A DNA stretch of 64,000 nucleotides from Arenicellales bacterium (GTDB lineage Bacteria; Pseudomonadota; Gammaproteobacteria; Arenicellales; JAHEKD01). Shown here one piece after another: positions 34,934 through 43,090 of this stretch. Where the stretch lies: NCBI GenBank assembly GCA_028284225.1, contig JANQSD010000009.1, positions 1 to 64,000 on the forward strand. Direction: 5' to 3'. Below the pieces are notes generated by a model, which was not told where the DNA came from, ran no database searches, and was given only the letters and a program-made list of their open reading frames with translations. The position numbers were made by a program, and so were the translations under genes. The stretch's first letter is position 1; each line of letters opens with the position of its first letter.

Positions 34934-35189
34934 CTACCCCTCCTGACCTCCCCTGAAAGGGGAGGAATTGGTTCTCTGCCTTCCAGGGGGAGTTAGAGGG
35001 AACGGGTTTAATTAAAACCTCTGGAATGACTCTGGTAAACTATAAATCAAAACCCAGGAATCGTATGTTCTCCCCCTTTCAGGGGGACGGGCAATGATTC
35101 AGAGTTCGATAGTCCGGATTAGTTTTGATCTTGTTAACCGGGAAATGAAACGGGCACTTATTAAGAACTTCACCCAGTCTCTCCCCTGT
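34934..35189. repeat. Dispersed repeat, copy A (CCTCCCC / CCGGGAAATG type)
   Basis: Starts CTACCCCTCCTGACCTCCCCTGA and ends CCGGGAAATGAAACGGGC followed by a TTATTAAGAAC segment and CTCTCCCCTG. The left and right ends match, in inverse orientation, a shorter copy at 41915-42051; the terminal CCGGGAAATGAAACGGGCA tract is identical in both. About 100 bases of extra sequence lie in the middle of this copy. The rest of the gap to 35378 has nothing recognisable. Confidence 0.7.
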
Positions 35190-35378
35190 CTATATATTCC
35201 GAAAACCAATCAGCCGTAGTCTTTAATGTATTCGCACCAAGTTGACAGTGTTGGCACTGGTTTTGGCAATGAGTGAAGTTATCAAATCAACGTTTACCTA
35301 TAGATTCTAAACTACGGTTGGCGTTTACTCTGAATTCTATTATCATGCGCGGCTTTTTAACGGGCAGATATTTTAATA

Positions 35379-36596
35379 ATGGCAACGAGTGAACCCACAA
35401 ATAACGGTTTAAGTAATACAAATGAAGCGGTAGAAAAAACAGCACAAGCTTCTTCAGAAGCAATTGAAGCCACTGCAAGTGCTTCACTGGAAATGGTTGA
35501 GAGAATGATAGGTTTTGCGCCTTGGCTGGAACCCTGGTATGCCAAGGTCAGCATTGTTCTGGGCCTGGGTTTAATTCTCTATTTGCTTAAGAATCTGTTA
35601 TTTGCCGGTCTGGCCAAGCTGAGCCAGGGTACGGGTAACTCGTTTGACGATAACGTCATTCGGGCGGCCAGAAAGCCTTTTAGTATTATCATTCTTATTC
35701 TCTGTTTGGAAGTAACCAGACTGATTTTGCAACAGCAGTTTGGCTTCGAATGGTTGAGCAAAATTTCCTTGCTCTCAGGTGCGTTGTTGATTTTCACAGT
35801 GGCTTTGTTTATCGCTGAAATCATCACCAACGTAGAAACAGAGATGGTTGCGCGAAAAGAGCGCAAGGGTATACACGGAATCTCCGGTGTTAAGGCCGTT
35901 TGCAAATTATTGCGCTTGACTGTTTATATTCTTGCCGTACTTATAATCTTGCAGTTATTCGGCGTCAGCCTGACGGGCCTGCTTGCCTTTGGTGGCGTGG
36001 GCGGCATGGTGGTTGGTTTGGCCGCCAAGGATTTGCTGGCTAACTTTTTTGGTGCCATGATGGTTTATATGGATCGTCCCTTTAGAATGGGCGACTGGAT
36101 TCGTTCACCTGATCGTGATATTGAAGGTACGGTTGAAGATATCGGCTGGCGTGTAACCCGGATTCGTACCTTTGATAAGCGCCCGCTTTATGTGCCTAAT
36201 TCAGCCTTCACGACTATTTCAATAGAAAATCCCTCACGAATGAACAATCGCCGAATTCGGGAATCGGTCGGCATCCGTTATGATGACATGGCTTGTGTGA
36301 GTACCATTGTTGAGCAAATCAATACCATGATAAAAAATCACCCAGAAGTAGACACCAACAACACAATGATTGTTAATCTCAATGCCTTTTCCGCATCGAG
36401 TGTGGATATCTTGATTTATGCTTTCACCAAAACAACAGACTGGGTGAAATACCATGGGATCAAACAAGATATATTATTGAAAGTAGAGAAAATAATCAGC
36501 CAAAACGGCGCTGAAATCGCCTTCCCAACCACAACCATGCACATCAAAGGCGATGCTATCCCAAGTCCAGATAGTCCGCTAGGCAAGGCGGCGTAG
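35379..36596 (+). CDS. MscS-family mechanosensitive channel
   Basis: 405 residues: acidic, Ser/Thr-rich N-terminal segment (about 1-45), one or two helices near 60-80 (VSIVLGLGLILYLLKNLLFAGL), then the MscS pore region LTGLLAFGGVGGMVVGLAAKDLLANFFGAMMVYMDRPFRMGDW (about 185-235) and cytoplasmic beta/alpha-beta domains. Inner-membrane osmotic release valve. It differs strongly from the first MscS gene. A hairpin follows the stop codon. Confidence 0.92.
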   Translation: MATSEPTNNGLSNTNEAVEKTAQASSEAIEATASASLEMVERMIGFAPWLEPWYAKVSIVLGLGLILYLLKNLLFAGLAKLSQGTGNSFDDNVIRAARKPFSIIILILCLEVTRLILQQQFGFEWLSKISLLSGALLIFTVALFIAEIITNVETEMVARKERKGIHGISGVKAVCKLLRLTVYILAVLIILQLFGVSLTGLLAFGGVGGMVVGLAAKDLLANFFGAMMVYMDRPFRMGDWIRSPDRDIEGTVEDIGWRVTRIRTFDKRPLYVPNSAFTTISIENPSRMNNRRIRESVGIRYDDMACVSTIVEQINTMIKNHPEVDTNNTMIVNLNAFSASSVDILIYAFTKTTDWVKYHGIKQDILLKVEKIISQNGAEIAFPTTTMHIKGDAIPSPDSPLGKAA

Positions 36597-36614
36597 TCTC
36601 AGTCATGGGAACTT

Positions 36615-36650
36615 CCCAGTGAATGCCTGTACAACGCAGTTTTCACTGGG
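36615..36650. terminator. Hairpin between convergent mscS and patatin genes
   Basis: CCCAGTGAA, an 18-base loop, then TTCACTGGG followed by TTTAACT. The 9-base arms are exact. Its place, 18 bases after the mscS stop and between convergent genes, fits a transcription terminator, although the T-run is weak. Confidence 0.5.
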
Positions 36651-36703
36651 TTTAACTATAGTGAGAGTCTCTTGAACTTTTTCTCGATATAATTGGTAAC
36701 TGG

Positions 36704-37537
36704 CTAGGTAACTTGATTTAGTTTAAAAGAGCTGCGAACACGGTTAAATAATTTATTTTTACTGTTGTACGCTTGTTGGATTTCATCAATCTTGGATTTG
36801 GTCAGTTGATACATCAGCTCGATCAGTTTTTCTGAGTTATCAAAATCAAAAGCGCTGAACCCGGTTAAATCGGGCTCAAGCAGAACATCTGCATATTGGA
36901 CGGATTGGCGCATATTTTGTTTGGCTACCAGGTTGTTCACCTGCATGAATAATTGCAAAATATGCTTAGGTTTTTGGTAATCACCGGCCTGGCTGCCAAG
37001 GTTTGCACCGATGACAAATTGTGCGCCCATTTCCCGCACAGTTTGCACCGGCAGGTATTCGCTTAGCCCACCATCGATCAACATTTTATCTTCATGTTCT
37101 ATGGGTAGAAAAAAGTGTGGCAGGCTGCAACTGATTTGTACGGCTTTGGCGACTGAGCCCGAATCAAAAACATATTTAAGGCCGGTATGTAAATCAGTGC
37201 CCAGCACAGTACAGGGAATATTTAGTTGTTTGAAATCAATATCGTCGCCGAATTGTTCAATCATGTAATCATAAATATTTTTACTGGAAACAAACCCTAG
37301 GCGACTGAATTTTATGCTGGCCAGTTTGCCCCAGGATAATTCATTGGCCGCTCTTTCCATCGCTTCCAGCGACATACCGGACGCATACGCCGTGGCTGCG
37401 ATTGCACCGCCGCTTGTTCCGGAAATGTAGTCGATATTTATGCCGCTTTCTTGAATGGCTTTAATGACGCCGACATGGGCAACGGATTTTGCAGTGCCGC
37501 CGCTGAGTGCAAGGCCAATTGTTAAGGGCTTGATCAT
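36704..37537 (-). CDS. Patatin-like phospholipase, RssA-type
   Basis: 277 residues. All patatin features are present: oxyanion loop GLALSGGTAKSVAHVG, nucleophile elbow SGTSGGAIA (Ser42), and the catalytic aspartate in LIDGGLSEYLPV (Asp155). Length and sequence type match E. coli RssA, a cytoplasmic serine esterase/phospholipase of uncertain physiological role. Stands alone, convergent with mscS. Confidence 0.9.
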   Translation of the reverse strand: MIKPLTIGLALSGGTAKSVAHVGVIKAIQESGINIDYISGTSGGAIAATAYASGMSLEAMERAANELSWGKLASIKFSRLGFVSSKNIYDYMIEQFGDDIDFKQLNIPCTVLGTDLHTGLKYVFDSGSVAKAVQISCSLPHFFLPIEHEDKMLIDGGLSEYLPVQTVREMGAQFVIGANLGSQAGDYQKPKHILQLFMQVNNLVAKQNMRQSVQYADVLLEPDLTGFSAFDFDNSEKLIELMYQLTKSKIDEIQQAYNSKNKLFNRVRSSFKLNQVT

Positions 37538-37682
37538 GCTTAATCCTTTTTTGCGTGATTGTACCTTATTCTCTAATCAGCGTTCTGCGGATTTATTCCG
37601 GAGTCAGTGTGAGAAAGGTAGTCGTCAGTTTAGGAAAGTCCCGTGACGGGCACGGGATGAGCCGTTAACAGAAAATGCTGGA

Positions 37683-39230
37683 TTACTCATCCGAATACAA
37701 CTTGTAATTTTCGGTGAATTTATCAGCCAACATAGCGGCTTGTTTATCATAAGCGTCTTTATCATCCCAAAGATTTTTGGGGCTCAAAATATCCGTAGGT
37801 ACGCCCGGGCATTTTTTCGGCATTTGTAACTTAAACACTGGATGTTCTTCAGTCTCTTGCCGGGCCAGACTGCCATCATGAATAGCGTTGATGATGTTTC
37901 GAGTGTTCTTGATGGATATACGATTGCCTACGCCATAAGGGCCACCGATCCAGCCGGTATTAACCAGCCAAACAGAGGAACCGTGTTGCTCTATTTTTTC
38001 ACCCAACATTTCGGCATAGCGCTGAGGGTGTAATGGCAGGAAAGGGCCACCATAACAAGGACTGAAATTCGGAGTAGGTTCAGTTACGCCGCGTTCTGTG
38101 CCGGCGACTTTGGCGGTATAGCCGCTGATAAAATGATACATAGCTTGTTCTGAGTCCAGCTTTGATACCGGTGGTAATACTCCAAACGCATCGCAAGTCA
38201 AAAAGATGACATTTTTGGGAATTCCGCCAGTACCGTTGGGCGAGGCATTAGGGATCAGATGAATCGGGTACGAAGCGCGAGTATTCTCTGTAAGGGTATT
38301 ATCGTCCAGATCGATGATGCGGCTTTCTTCGTCAAATACCACGTTCTCCAATAAGGTCTTGAACGTGCGTGTGGTTGAAAAAATCTCCGGCTCGGCCTCT
38401 GGTGAGAGGTTTATGACTTTGGCGTAACAGCCGCCTTCAAAATTAAATACACCGCGATTATTCCAGCCATGCTCATCATCACCGATCAATATGCGCGAAG
38501 CGTCGGCCGAAAGGGTGGTTTTGCCGGTGCCGCTTAAACCAAAAAAGATTGCAGTATTACCGCTTTGCGACATGTTTGCTGAGCAATGCATGGGTAAAAC
38601 ACCGCGTTGAGGCAACAGATAATTCATGACTGAGAAAATCGATTTTTTAATTTCCCCGGCATATTCAGTGCCACCGATTAAAACTAATCGTTTGGCAAAA
38701 TTAACCACAATAAAGGTACGGCTGTTGGTGCCGTCAGTTTCAGGATCGGCCTTTAAACCGGGAGCGTCAATAACAGTAAATTCCGGCACATGGCTGGTCG
38801 GGTTTTTCTCCTTTATGAACATGTTACGGGCAAACAAACTGTGCCAGGCATATTCAGTAATGATACGCACCGGCAATTGTGTTTTAGCATCGGCACCGCA
38901 GTTGAAATCCTGGATAAAAACGTCTTTGCCTTTTAAGTATTCACACATTTTCCGGTGTAAACGGTCAAAATTTTGTTCTGAGAATGGCTTGTTGACTTTG
39001 CCCCACCAGATCTGGTCTTTGGTTGACGCTTCTTCAACAATGAATTTATCGTTGGCGCTACGCCCGGTATGTGCGCCTGTATGAGCGATTAAAGCGCCGT
39101 GCTCGGTAATCGCGGCTTCTCCGCGTTTGACGGCTTCTTCATAAAGTGTGCCTGCCGAGCAGGTCCAGAAGATGCGGCCTAAATCTGTTAATCCGTGATT
39201 CTCTAATCCAAATTTACTTTGTCGTACCAT
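37683..39230 (-). CDS. pckA: Phosphoenolpyruvate carboxykinase (ATP)
   Basis: 515 residues. The P-loop FFGLSGTGKTTLSAD and the kinase-2/PEPCK signature FNFEGGCYAKVINLSPEAEPEIF are both clear. The enzyme makes PEP from oxaloacetate with ATP, the first step of gluconeogenesis, which suits growth on amino acids and betaines rather than sugars. Length and form are those of bacterial ATP-dependent PEPCK. Followed at 24 bases by a methyltransferase gene in the same direction. Confidence 0.97.
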   Translation of the reverse strand: MVRQSKFGLENHGLTDLGRIFWTCSAGTLYEEAVKRGEAAITEHGALIAHTGAHTGRSANDKFIVEEASTKDQIWWGKVNKPFSEQNFDRLHRKMCEYLKGKDVFIQDFNCGADAKTQLPVRIITEYAWHSLFARNMFIKEKNPTSHVPEFTVIDAPGLKADPETDGTNSRTFIVVNFAKRLVLIGGTEYAGEIKKSIFSVMNYLLPQRGVLPMHCSANMSQSGNTAIFFGLSGTGKTTLSADASRILIGDDEHGWNNRGVFNFEGGCYAKVINLSPEAEPEIFSTTRTFKTLLENVVFDEESRIIDLDDNTLTENTRASYPIHLIPNASPNGTGGIPKNVIFLTCDAFGVLPPVSKLDSEQAMYHFISGYTAKVAGTERGVTEPTPNFSPCYGGPFLPLHPQRYAEMLGEKIEQHGSSVWLVNTGWIGGPYGVGNRISIKNTRNIINAIHDGSLARQETEEHPVFKLQMPKKCPGVPTDILSPKNLWDDKDAYDKQAAMLADKFTENYKLYSDE

Positions 39231-39253
39231 TTATGTGTCACTTAAGTTAGTTA

Positions 39254-40102
39254 TTACTTTAACGCAACAAGATACGCCACCCAGGACAAATCATTTGTGC
39301 CTTTCTGGGTGACTTTAAATATCCCATTGCCACTTTCTCCATCCGCTGCTGTGCCTTCCCAATAACAGTCGATTTGCTTAAAGCCGGCTTCATCCAGCAA
39401 TTCTTTAAGCTCCGGGATGGTCCAGACTCGCCAATTATAAGTGAAAGCATTCTTCATCTCAGTCCCATCCTTGAAGCGAAAATGGATTTTCATAGTCGCT
39501 TCACTGGTCACGGGCCAAAATTCATCCTGATCCCAGACATAGCTGAATCCGTGTTCCAGCTCTGATTCTTCTTCCATATAAGTAATGGATTCTGGGCCGC
39601 CGTGAATATCCATGACAAACACGCCGTCTTTGGCCAAATCCTTATGGCATTGTTTGAAATAATCCAGCATCTCACAGCGCAGTTTAAAAATCCAATAAGA
39701 GAAATTTTGTGCACAGCGCACATCTGGTTTTTTTAAACTCGCTACACGTACATCTTGCTGACGTTGAATAGCGCGATCAGCTACTTTGCCTAAGGGTTCC
39801 AGATTATATTTTTTGCCCCAAGCTAGTGGCTCCGGGTCTATGTCATAACTTTCAGCAGTAAAGTCTTTACCTTGATTTACCCATGTTGCGGTCAACAGGC
39901 ATGTTCCGCAAAAATCTTCACGGAAATGCTTGGCTTTCTTACCGCGGGCTTTACGATAAACTCGATTAATGAATTTAATATCAGGTTCCGGTGATTGTAC
40001 TGAAAGCTGATATAAATGATATTTATCGGCTTTTTTCGCAGTCAAATTGCCATTCAAATAGCGTTTGCTGAGTTCTTGACCGAATATTTTTGCCATAGAC
40101 AA
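39254..40102 (-). CDS. Class I SAM-dependent methyltransferase
   Basis: 282 residues. The Rossmann motif I region is EDFCGTCLLTATWVNQGKDFTAESYDIDPEPLAWGKK (about 60-95), with the acidic SAM-binding residue in YDIDPE; then FVMDIHGG as motif II/III. The acceptor is not evident from sequence. It is upstream of pckA on the same strand with a 23-base gap, so cotranscription is possible. Confidence 0.8.
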   Translation of the reverse strand: MSMAKIFGQELSKRYLNGNLTAKKADKYHLYQLSVQSPEPDIKFINRVYRKARGKKAKHFREDFCGTCLLTATWVNQGKDFTAESYDIDPEPLAWGKKYNLEPLGKVADRAIQRQQDVRVASLKKPDVRCAQNFSYWIFKLRCEMLDYFKQCHKDLAKDGVFVMDIHGGPESITYMEEESELEHGFSYVWDQDEFWPVTSEATMKIHFRFKDGTEMKNAFTYNWRVWTIPELKELLDEAGFKQIDCYWEGTAADGESGNGIFKVTQKGTNDLSWVAYLVALK

Positions 40103-40219
40103 GTCTTACTGTACACTCACAGGGGTTAAAAAGCGTGAAAGGATACTCGTATCCTTTTAAAACGGCAAGTTTCTGGGGAAATTGCATCCAATAGAAGTTA
40201 TAAACATTGAGAATGTAAG

Positions 40220-40753
40220 ATGAAATTTTGTAGCGAATGTGGTGAAAAAGTAGGCCTGAAAGTACCCGAAGGCGATCATTTGCCACGATTTGTGTGTGGT
40301 GATTGCGATACTATTCATTACCAGAACCCTAAAGTTGTTGCCGGTGCCGTATTGGAGTATGAAGGCAAAATCCTAATGTGTAAGCGTGCCATTGAACCGC
40401 GTTATGGCTTTTGGACTGTGCCGGCGGGCTTTATGGAAAACAAAGAGACTGTCATGCAGGCTGCCGCGCGCGAGACTTATGAGGAAGCGTTGGCTGTGCC
40501 GGAGAAGATAGAGTTATATGGTGTTTATAACCTGGCCCACGTTAATCAGGTTTATATTATGTTTCAAGGCAAATTGGCCAAGCCGGAGTTTGGCCCTGGC
40601 CCGGAGAGCCTGGATGTTAAATTAGTCGAGGAGCAAGATATGCCTTGGGAAGATATGGCATTCAAAGTCGTTACTATGACTTTACAGCGTTATTTTACGG
40701 ACAGGAAACACGGTGATTTTCGGGCTTTTACCGATGATGTTGTGGTGAAATGA
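40220..40753 (+). CDS. Zinc-ribbon Nudix hydrolase (NudC-related)
   Basis: 177 residues. Zinc ribbon at the N-terminus: CSEC at residues 4-7 and CGDC near 31-34. Nudix box: GFMENKETVMQAAARETYEEALA, with the final Gly replaced by Leu. The layout is that of short NUDIX proteins related to NudC/ADP-ribose hydrolases, which cleave NAD- or nucleotide-linked substrates. Overlaps the next gene by four bases (ATGA). Confidence 0.9.
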   Translation: MKFCSECGEKVGLKVPEGDHLPRFVCGDCDTIHYQNPKVVAGAVLEYEGKILMCKRAIEPRYGFWTVPAGFMENKETVMQAAARETYEEALAVPEKIELYGVYNLAHVNQVYIMFQGKLAKPEFGPGPESLDVKLVEEQDMPWEDMAFKVVTMTLQRYFTDRKHGDFRAFTDDVVVK

Positions 40754-41226
40754 GGGTTGAGGATAAAAGCGCTGCATATCGTCAGGTTTTGCCTCGAATC
40801 AATGCACTTATTGAAGGTGAGGCCGATGTAATTGCGGTGATGTCAACGGTTATTTGCGAATTGCACCAGGCTATGCCGTATTTCGACTGGACCGGGTTTT
40901 ATCGTGTCACCGCACCCGAAATGTTAACCGTCGGACCCTATCAGGGCGGTCACGGTTGTCTGCACATTCCTTTTGCGCAAGGTATCTGTGGTCGTTCGGC
41001 CCGTTTGAAATCGACTGTAATTACTGATGATGTAAATTCACAGTCCGATCACATTGCCTGTGCTACATCTACTTTATCCGAGATTGTTGTGCCATTATTG
41101 GATCAACATGATAATCTGGTTGCGGTACTGGACGTGGACTCAGACTCGCCAGCGGCCTTTGATGATATTGATAAACACTATCTTGAGAAAATTTGCCAGA
41201 CAATTAGCCAAACGTTGTACAGCTGA
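40750..41226 (+). CDS. msrC: Free methionine-(R)-sulfoxide reductase (GAF-type)
   Basis: 158 residues, one GAF domain. The three family cysteines are visible in GHGCLHIP, GICGRSA and HIACATSTLSEIVVPL. These fRMsr enzymes reduce free L-methionine-R-sulfoxide with thioredoxin. The start overlaps the Nudix gene by four bases and the stop abuts the response-regulator ATG directly, so the three form a compact operon, suggesting oxidative-stress linkage. Confidence 0.88.
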   Translation: MRVEDKSAAYRQVLPRINALIEGEADVIAVMSTVICELHQAMPYFDWTGFYRVTAPEMLTVGPYQGGHGCLHIPFAQGICGRSARLKSTVITDDVNSQSDHIACATSTLSEIVVPLLDQHDNLVAVLDVDSDSPAAFDDIDKHYLEKICQTISQTLYS

Positions 41227-41901
41227 ATGATTGTATTACTTGTTGAAGATCATCGCCCATTAGCGCAAACGACCACCAGTTTTCTGGAATCAGAAGGCTT
41301 TGAGGTGGACTATGCAGCGGATGGATTAAGTGCGCTCAATATTGCCTCAAACAGTTCTCACGATGCCATTATTCTGGATTTGATGTTGCCAAAAATGGAT
41401 GGTTATACGCTATGCCATGAATTACGTAATCAGTGCAATATTGATACCCCGATATTAATGCTGACAGCCCGGGATACACTGGAAGATAAGTTGCAAGGTT
41501 TTGAGCAAGGGGCTGATGATTATCTGGTTAAACCGTTTGAACAGCGTGAGTTGTTGGCGCGTTTGAATGCATTGATCAAGCGCAGCAGAGGAGAGGTTTC
41601 TGCCAAGCGTATGCAAATTTCTGATTTGGTGCTGGATACAGGCACCATGCAGGTTTGGCGAGGGGAGCAGGAATTGCAACTTTCTCCAACCGGATACCGT
41701 ATTTTACGAATACTAATGCGTGAATCACCCAATGTCGTAAGCCGCGATGCAATTGAGCAGGAACTTTGGGGAGACGCAATCCCCGACAGCGATGTGCTGC
41801 GCAGCCATTTATATAATTTGCGCAAATCGGTAGATATGCCTTTTAATACGTCATTAATTCAAACTATTAAGGGAGTCGGGTTCAAGTTAGTTGATGAGTG
41901 A
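41227..41901 (+). CDS. OmpR-family response regulator, no kinase adjacent
   Basis: 224 residues. Receiver domain with acidic pocket, phosphoacceptor Asp51 (IILDLMLP), Thr80 and Lys102 (LVKPF); then a C-terminal winged-helix DNA-binding domain ending LIQTIKGVGFKLV. This is the OmpR/PhoB architecture that normally partners a histidine kinase encoded next door. No kinase follows: a repeat begins 14 bases after the stop codon. The kinase may be elsewhere, or may have been lost. Confidence 0.92.
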   Translation: MIVLLVEDHRPLAQTTTSFLESEGFEVDYAADGLSALNIASNSSHDAIILDLMLPKMDGYTLCHELRNQCNIDTPILMLTARDTLEDKLQGFEQGADDYLVKPFEQRELLARLNALIKRSRGEVSAKRMQISDLVLDTGTMQVWRGEQELQLSPTGYRILRILMRESPNVVSRDAIEQELWGDAIPDSDVLRSHLYNLRKSVDMPFNTSLIQTIKGVGFKLVDE

Positions 41902-41914
41902 GTTTCTTATTATT

Positions 41915-42051
41915 CCTCCTCTCTCAGGAGAGGCCAGGTGGGGTTCTTGATAAATGCCCGTTTCATTTCCCGGTGAATGAGACCAAATTAGCCCGAGTTG
42001 CTTTACTTTTGAATAATTGCTGGTCCCTCTCAGGGGAGGTTAGGAGAGGTA
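41915..42051. repeat. Dispersed repeat, copy B (inverted relative to copy A)
   Basis: Reads CCTCCTCTCTCAGGAGAGGCC, then GTTCTTGATAAATGCCCG, TTTCATTTCCCGG, and later CCCTCTCAGGGGAGGTTAGG. Its reverse complement matches both ends of copy A at 34934-35189. The two outer CTCTCAGG(A/G)GAGG modules are short palindromes in direct orientation, as in REP/BIME doublets. The remaining bases to 42206 carry no recognised feature; the GTG-started frame 41898-42095 runs through the repeat. Confidence 0.7.
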
Positions 42052-42206
42052 GAATGATGAAAGTACAACGAGTAACAATGCATCAAGCCAATTAAGTAAC
42101 GTATACAATTGCGAGTGCCCATTGAGTAAAAATTTCACGAAGCAATTTTTATAGCCATGAAGATGGGAAGCTTGCTTCTTTACAATAACTATGAGGTTAA
42201 TAATCT

Positions 42207-42929
42207 ATGCCTAAGGCTTTAGTGATTGGTGTTGGTGCCGAGTTAGGGCTCGGCGGTGAGTTATGTAAACATTTTGCCCGGCAAGGTCATCAGGTTTATG
42301 TTGCAGGCCGCACCCAGGCAAGCATAGACAAAGTAGCCGCTGTCATTAATCAGGCAGGCGGTTCGGCGTTTTCAATAGTCTGTGACGCCACTGATGAAAA
42401 CCAGGTTATCTCGATGTTCGATCAAGTTGCTTGTCAAGGTGAAGGTGAGCTTGATCTTGTTGTTTATAACGTCGGTAACAGCACACCAGGAAAAATTCGG
42501 GAAATGGAAGCGACTTATTTCAAAAAAGCTTGGGAATTACTTTGCTTCGGCGGATTTCTCGTAGGCCGTGAATTCACTCGGCGCTTGCCTGCATCAGGTG
42601 CCACTTTGATTTACACTGGTGCTAGCGCATCATTACGTGGTAAAGCCGGATTTGCTGCTTTTAATTCCGGAAAATCAGCATTACGCACATTTGCCCAGGC
42701 CTTAGCCAAAGAATACGGCCCTGAGGGTTTACATGTTGCCCATGTGGTGATTGATGGAGGTATTGCCGGGCAAAAGCAGTTTGACAGGCTTGGGCCACCA
42801 AATGATGAGCATCTGCAACGGCTTATTTCATTAGAAGGGCTGGCTGATGCCTATTGGCAGCTTTATCGTCAGCAGCCGCAAGCCTGGACATTTGAACTGG
42901 ATTTAAGGACGTCAACAGAGTCTTGGTGA
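42207..42929 (+). CDS. SDR-family oxidoreductase, 240 residues
   Basis: Short-chain dehydrogenase with a Rossmann start VIGVGAELGLGGELCKHFARQG, where the usual TGxxxGIG is replaced by VGAELGLG, then AGRTQASIDKV. The catalytic positions are unusual: instead of YxxxK the segment is FAAFNSGKSALRTFAQALA, in which Tyr becomes Phe or Asn while the Lys is kept. Members of this atypical group may be NAD-binding proteins of reduced activity. Substrate unknown. It is not linked to neighbours by overlap. Confidence 0.8.
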   Translation: MPKALVIGVGAELGLGGELCKHFARQGHQVYVAGRTQASIDKVAAVINQAGGSAFSIVCDATDENQVISMFDQVACQGEGELDLVVYNVGNSTPGKIREMEATYFKKAWELLCFGGFLVGREFTRRLPASGATLIYTGASASLRGKAGFAAFNSGKSALRTFAQALAKEYGPEGLHVAHVVIDGGIAGQKQFDRLGPPNDEHLQRLISLEGLADAYWQLYRQQPQAWTFELDLRTSTESW

Positions 42930-43014
42930 TCAAACTTCATCTGTTCTGGTCTAAAACAGGGCAGTCCTTTATAAATTATCTTTAAGTATCTCTATAGTGG
43001 AATTGGTTACCAAT

Positions 43015-43042
43015 TTGACAAATGACTGTGATGTTATAAAGT
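43015..43042 (+). promoter_or_regulatory. Candidate sigma-70 promoter for the solute-binding gene
   Basis: A perfect TTGACA at 43015-43020, followed 14-16 bases later by TATAAA/TAAAGT (43035-43042), about 50 bases before the start of the solute-binding protein. The spacing is slightly shorter than ideal, so confidence is moderate. Confidence 0.4.
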
Positions 43043-43090
43043 ATTTCCCCCACACAGTGTATTGAGTATTAATAAATCAGGAGATTCCTC

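Noticed and set aside
41898-42095. Possible histidine kinase start overlapping the response regulator
   Set aside because: The frame (GTG start) becomes the repeat sequence after about 8 codons and has no kinase features.
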